Origin: Candidatus Methylacidiphilales bacterium
Lineage (GTDB): Bacteria > Verrucomicrobiota > Verrucomicrobiia > Methylacidiphilales > CAZTYG01
NCBI GenBank assembly: GCA_033875315.1
Contig: JANRJG010000015.1
Location: forward strand, 122,891 to 186,890
Length of the DNA stretch: 64,000 bases
Reading direction: 5' to 3'
Both the position numbers and the translations under genes were made by a program. Positions 60,940-64,000 of this stretch are shown here, piece by piece. The notes under the pieces were generated by a model, which worked only from the letters and a program-made list of their open reading frames with translations, searched no databases and was not told where the DNA came from. Each line of letters begins with the position of its first letter. The stretch's first letter is position 1.

Positions 60940-62052
60940 TTGAGCGCTCGCATCCTGATCCTGACCGCCGGGTATGGCGAAGGCCACAACACGGCCGCCC
61001 GTTGCCTGGCCGCCGGTTTTACCCACCTGCGGCCGGACTTGCAGGTGGAGGTCTGTGACCCTTATGCCGTGTGTTACGGCTCATTCAACGACTTCATCCG
61101 CCGTCTCTACATCTCGGCGATCAACCGCACCCCGAATCTTTGGCGGTGCATCTACTGGCTGATGGACCGGACTCCGCTGGTGCCCTCGACTCAGTGGCTG
61201 GCGGCCCGGATGGAACGTTGGCTGGCGGCCAAACTTGAGCGGGAACGGCCCTCGGTCATCTGTTCCACTTTCCCGGCTTACAATTTCACCCTCGCGCGCA
61301 TCCACGGGGATGCCCGTCCCTATCCCTACGTGCAGGGGACAGTGGTGACCGACTCCATTTCCATCAACTCGCTTTGGACCAAGGGTCGTAGCGACGTCTA
61401 CTATGTGCCAAACGATGACACCGCGCGTGTGGTGGTGGACAAAGGATTGCCTCCGTCCGCGGTGGCAGCGGCGGGATTTCCGGTCCAACTGGCCCTGGCC
61501 CTGCCGGAACACCGTCTCGAACCTCCGCCGCTCGATGCCGGACGGACCAAGGTGCTTTACATCCTCAATTCCGGTAAAGCCCATGCCCCGCAGATTGTCC
61601 GCCGACTGCTGGAATTTTCCTCCATCGACCTGACCCTGGCAGTGGGTCGCGACGAAAAACTCCGCGATAAGCTGTCCCGTTTGACCCGGGGCCAGGAGTC
61701 ACGGGTGCAATTCATCGGCTGGACCGACCAGATGCCGCAGTTGATGATGACCCACCATGTGGTCATCACCAAGGCGGGCGGGGCCACTGTCCAGGAGGCC
61801 CTGGCCGCGGGTTGTCCGCTCATCCTCAACCAAGTGGTGCCGGGTCAGGAGGAGGGGAACTGGTTTCTGGTCCGCGACCACGACTGCGGCACGCTGCAAC
61901 CGGATCCCGATGAATTGGTCCGGGCCCTGGGAGCGGCCCTGGAAAACGGCGGGGCCGGCTTGAAGCGCTGGCGGGCCAACATCCTCCAGCGCCATCGTCC
62001 CGACGCCGCCCTGCGCATCGCCGAGGATCTGATCCGTCGCGCCGGTCTTTAG
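60940..62052 (+). CDS. UgtP/MGDG-synthase-like glycosyltransferase (GT28 type)
   Basis: A 370-residue GT-B enzyme from TTG 60940. Its N-terminal ILTAGYGEGHNTAARCLA (residues 5-22) corresponds to the glycine-rich, acceptor-side loop of the MGDG synthase family. The first domain includes the family-typical PSVICSTFPAYNFTL, and the second VQFIGWTDQMPQLM and HVVITKAGGATVQEALAAGCPLILNQVVPGQEEGN, the nucleotide-sugar site. Such enzymes make glycosyldiacylglycerols at the membrane. Peptidoglycan MurG is a relative but has a different acceptor loop. It is the last gene of the plus-strand cluster. Confidence 0.88.
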   Translation: MSARILILTAGYGEGHNTAARCLAAGFTHLRPDLQVEVCDPYAVCYGSFNDFIRRLYISAINRTPNLWRCIYWLMDRTPLVPSTQWLAARMERWLAAKLERERPSVICSTFPAYNFTLARIHGDARPYPYVQGTVVTDSISINSLWTKGRSDVYYVPNDDTARVVVDKGLPPSAVAAAGFPVQLALALPEHRLEPPPLDAGRTKVLYILNSGKAHAPQIVRRLLEFSSIDLTLAVGRDEKLRDKLSRLTRGQESRVQFIGWTDQMPQLMMTHHVVITKAGGATVQEALAAGCPLILNQVVPGQEEGNWFLVRDHDCGTLQPDPDELVRALGAALENGGAGLKRWRANILQRHRPDAALRIAEDLIRRAGL

Positions 62053-62173
62053 GGCGATTTTCGCTTATTCAGCAGCGGATTTATATCGTTTCTCTTACTC
62101 GCTCTCGTGCTCGTTCTCTCATTCAGAGAGCACGAGAATGAGAACGAGTAGCAGATTGAACGCAAAACGCTCT
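62051..62173 (-). repeat. palindromic repeat family 1, copy D
   Basis: Reading on the minus strand, AGAGCGTTTTGCGTTCAATC, then the A/B-like inner palindrome (GAGCACGAGAGCGAGTAAGA), then CTGCTGAATAAGCGAAAATC. It aligns with copy C over about 120 bases including both outer arms, and is inverted relative to A, B and C. It starts at the stop codon of the glycosyltransferase. Confidence 0.8.
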
Positions 62174-62187
62174 CGAATCCGTATACC

Positions 62188-62216
62188 TTTGCAAACTTCG
62201 CGCTCTTCGCGGTAAA
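62188..62216. repeat. palindromic repeat family 2, single arm G
   Basis: GCAAACTTCGCGCTCTTCGC followed by GGTAAAG matches the right arm of copies E and F (TTCGCGGTA ending). The left arm is absent; copy D of the other family occupies that side, so D may have inserted into or deleted part of it. Confidence 0.55.
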
Positions 62217-62225
62217 GCAACTGCC

Positions 62226-63293
62226 TCAGGCGCCCGCCGGGTCGAGAACGGCCAGGCACTCGATGTGCGCCGTCCTTGGGAAGAGGTCGAAGGGGGTCAA
62301 TTTCACAGGTTGCCAGCGTGATGAAAGGCGGCCGAGATCGCGGGCCAGGGTGGCCGGATTGCAGGAAAGGTAGGCGATCCGCCGGAAGGGCAGCTCAAGC
62401 AGGATGCGGGTCATGGATTCTTCCAGTCCCTCCCGGGGCGGGTCGACCAGGCAGACCGCACCTTCCTCCCCCCGGGCGGTGTTCCAAGCGTGTTGGAACC
62501 AGTCCTCACAACGACCGGTCAGGACCGTGGTGTGGGGCAGGTTCTTGGCTTCCGCGACGGAAGCGGCACGGGCGTCGTTTTCGATCATGACCACGCGTTG
62601 GTAGCGCCCGGCCACCTGCTCGGTGAAGAAGCCGACCCCGGCATAGCCCTCGATCAGCACCGGGGCGGGCGGCAGCTGGGTGGAAACAGTGGTCCTCAGG
62701 GCCTCGAGAAGGAAGCGGTTGGCCTGGTAGAAAGCGTGGCCTTCCACTCCACTGGAGCGAATGGTCCAACGGTCGCGCGGCGGGGGGCTTTGGCGGATCT
62801 TCCACAACTCCCCGTTGACCTCGGGATCGGCCAAGAGGCATTCCTTCACGTCCACCACGGCCCGCCCGCCGAGATCACGGAAGCCGATCTTATCATCGGC
62901 CAGATGGAGGGTGATGCGGTTGCGGTAGCCGTAGGCTTCGGGCGAACGCACGATGGGGTCGATCGGGAGGCCGGGGAGGCGGGCGATGCGTTCCAGGGCG
63001 TCGCGGAGCTGGCGGGTCTTCCAGTACAATTCGGTGTCGTATTCCAGGTGTTGGTATTGGCAGCCGCCGCAGGTGCCAAAATAGGGGCAGGGCGGGATTT
63101 CCCGACCCGGACCGCGCAGGAGGAATTCCAAGGGCTCGGCCCTAAGGAATTTTTTATGTTTCTGGGTGATTTTCGCCCGCACCCGGTCGCCCGGGGCGGT
63201 GAAGGGGATGAAGACGACCTGTCCCTCATGGCGCGCGATACCCTCCCCGCCGAAGGCCAGGGCGGTGATTTCCAGTTCGACAATCTGCGACAT
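62226..63293 (-). CDS. RNA 5-methyluridine methyltransferase (TrmA/RlmC/RlmD class)
   Basis: A 355-residue protein. The TRAM domain (about residues 1-55) is followed by a 4Fe-4S site, CPYFGTCGGCQYQHL (about 70-84), then a Rossmann methyltransferase. YAGVGFFTEQVAGR is motif I, VDPPREGLEE motif IV, and SCNPATLARDL holds the catalytic Cys (about 320) that attacks the uracil C6. It makes m5U in 23S rRNA or tRNA. At 355 residues it is shorter than E. coli RlmD (433), so the target base is uncertain. The start is set by the TRAM-domain beginning MSQIVELEITALAFGGEG. Confidence 0.93.
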   Translation of the reverse strand: MSQIVELEITALAFGGEGIARHEGQVVFIPFTAPGDRVRAKITQKHKKFLRAEPLEFLLRGPGREIPPCPYFGTCGGCQYQHLEYDTELYWKTRQLRDALERIARLPGLPIDPIVRSPEAYGYRNRITLHLADDKIGFRDLGGRAVVDVKECLLADPEVNGELWKIRQSPPPRDRWTIRSSGVEGHAFYQANRFLLEALRTTVSTQLPPAPVLIEGYAGVGFFTEQVAGRYQRVVMIENDARAASVAEAKNLPHTTVLTGRCEDWFQHAWNTARGEEGAVCLVDPPREGLEESMTRILLELPFRRIAYLSCNPATLARDLGRLSSRWQPVKLTPFDLFPRTAHIECLAVLDPAGA

Positions 63294-63310
63294 GGGGAGG
63301 GGTTGGGAAT

Positions 63311-63342
63311 AAAAAAACCCGCCCGGGCAGGGGCGGGTTTTT
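63311..63342 (-). terminator. rho-independent terminator after the TIGR04073-like gene
   Basis: AAAAAAACCCGCCC - GGGCA - GGGGCGGGTTTTT forms a GC-rich stem with a T-tract on either strand. On the minus strand it lies 18 bases after the stop of the small secreted protein gene and 18 bases before the methyltransferase start. Confidence 0.85.
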
Positions 63343-63359
63343 GGGAAAGAAGGCCAGGA

Positions 63360-63722
63360 TCAATACCAATTGTCGATCAGGTCGGCAGGCGGGTAGGGAT
63401 TCTGTTGGCCGCTGTCGTAGGCGGGAAGTTTGAGTGACTCGTAAGGGGGGAAGGGCGCGGTGAGGAGTTCGTAGATCCCGTGGCCCATGTCCATGACCAT
63501 GCGGCTGGTGCCTTGGGCAAAACCCTTGGTCACGGAGACCGTGGGGCCTTCATCTTGGAGGAGGCTGTAGGGAGAATCGAAGAGGTGCGCCGGGGCGAGA
63601 ATGACGTTGGCCAGACCGCGACCGGCCTTGTCATAGAAATTGGGTTGCTTGGGCATGCTGAGGTCGGCGTGGGCCAAGGTCAGCGTGGCCAGAAAGGCGG
63701 CAACGAGGGCGATCTTTTTCAT
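63360..63722 (-). CDS. exosortase system-associated protein, TIGR04073-like
   Basis: A 120-residue protein from ATG 63722 (MKKIALVAAFLATLTLAHA, a signal peptide cut near AHA-DL). The mature part has KAGRGLANVILAPAHLF, then EGPTVSVTKGFAQGTSRMVMDMGHGIYELLTAPFPPYESLKLP. The order RGLANV, then a glycine-rich 'G...G..R...D...G.YE..T.PFP' stretch, is what I recall for the TIGR04073 exosortase-linked family. This fits the PEP-CTERM protein at 27.2 kb. Function is unknown. It has its own terminator. I am fairly, not fully, sure of the family. Confidence 0.75.
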   Translation of the reverse strand: MKKIALVAAFLATLTLAHADLSMPKQPNFYDKAGRGLANVILAPAHLFDSPYSLLQDEGPTVSVTKGFAQGTSRMVMDMGHGIYELLTAPFPPYESLKLPAYDSGQQNPYPPADLIDNWY

Positions 63723-64000
63723 AAGAAAGGCATTTTTACGCTTTTTGCTGTAACTGGGCAAGTACGAAAAGGTTGGGAGATGCTGTCCGTAGTCCGTTGT
63801 CCTTGGTCCTTGGTGAATACTGGGAAGCGTACAAGGGCTGCCCCTTTCGTTCTTTGTGTCTTAGAGCCTATCCGGATAACCCGCGTGACCCGCGCTGGGG
63901 GTCAATAAGCCGTCCGGCGAGGCGCGAGAAGGGAGCAGGTATGAAATATACCCGTGACCGACGAGCAACGAAGCGGGGCGGCTTTTTGGCCCCAGCCCGG
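63723..64000. repeat. intergenic repeats at the right window edge
   Basis: 63784-63815 iterates GTCCGTAGTCCGTTGTCCTTGG-like units. 63862 onward (AGAGCCTATCCGG) leads into a structured stretch ending at the window edge. There GGTATGAAATATACC (63939-63953) forms a small hairpin, and AAGCCGTCC (63908) pairs loosely with GGGCGGCTTT (63976). No gene is visible. The wording suggests dispersed repeats or the end of a mobile element cut by the edge. Confidence 0.45.

Overview
The window is about 60% GC and densely coded on both strands. It looks like a chromosomal segment from a member of the Verrucomicrobiota or a close PVC-group relative. The grounds are a PEP-CTERM protein together with an exosortase-associated (TIGR04073-like) small protein, a lineage-typical tandem-repeat protein rich in 'DPQAA..W' motifs, few Shine-Dalgarno sites, several families of dispersed palindromic intergenic repeats, and a split pseudopilin operon. 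This assignment is an inference. There is no rRNA, CRISPR array, prophage or complete insertion sequence.

Layout. 1-8.3 kb: a truncated EF-hand protein, an EamA transporter, a divergent transketolase, two small unknown genes (one apparently frameshifted) and two large GT-C type membrane glycosyltransferases. 8.4-9.1 kb: a tRNA-Ser(UGA) followed within 6 bases by a tiny GIY-YIG nuclease gene and then by two further partial copies of the tRNA 3' end, which looks like a miniature tRNA-targeting element. 9.2-16.4 kb: a nucleotide-sugar-type epimerase, a dihydropteroate-synthase-like protein overlapping a short-chain reductase, a glycosyltransferase, a methyltransferase and MutS. 16.6-21.7 kb: an AEC transporter, a four-helix-bundle (S23) gene bracketed by long palindromic repeats, an MFS transporter and a YyaL/DUF255 protein. 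21.7-31.6 kb: RlmH, two FMN reductases, oligoendopeptidase F, a class III cyclase, a PEP-CTERM serine protease, a GNAT enzyme, a coiled-coil TPR protein and an HNH nuclease. 31.8-34.1 kb: a cysteine desulfurase, a gamma-carbonic anhydrase-like protein and a cupin.

34.2-41.4 kb is a minus-strand type II secretion/pseudopilus operon (gspE, gspF, an unknown secreted protein, gspG, gspH, gspI) preceded by the repeat protein. 41.6-44.5 kb has a LemA pair and an OprB-type porin interrupted by an in-frame stop. 44.5-48.9 kb is a propionate module on the minus strand: methylmalonyl-CoA epimerase, then the alpha, delta and biotin-carrier subunits of a sodium-pumping methylmalonyl-CoA decarboxylase, then a CoA transferase. 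It can make propionate from succinate by fermentation, provided the mutase and the membrane beta subunit are encoded elsewhere. Biotin synthase, which supplies the cofactor of this module, lies 3 kb upstream behind a palindromic operator-like site.

49.0-64.0 kb: an oxidoreductase, small membrane proteins, bioB, an SDR, rarA overlapping a hybrid histidine kinase, a solute-binding-like lipoprotein with G-rich tandem repeats, a five-gene membrane/lipid cluster ending in a UgtP/MGDG-synthase-like glycosyltransferase, an RNA m5U methyltransferase and the TIGR04073-like protein.

The most unusual signals are the tRNA-Ser/GIY-YIG unit, the repeat-bracketed S23 gene, the palindromic repeat families, and an octamer (CTTAAAAC) found 25-30 bases before the start codon of four intra-operon genes.
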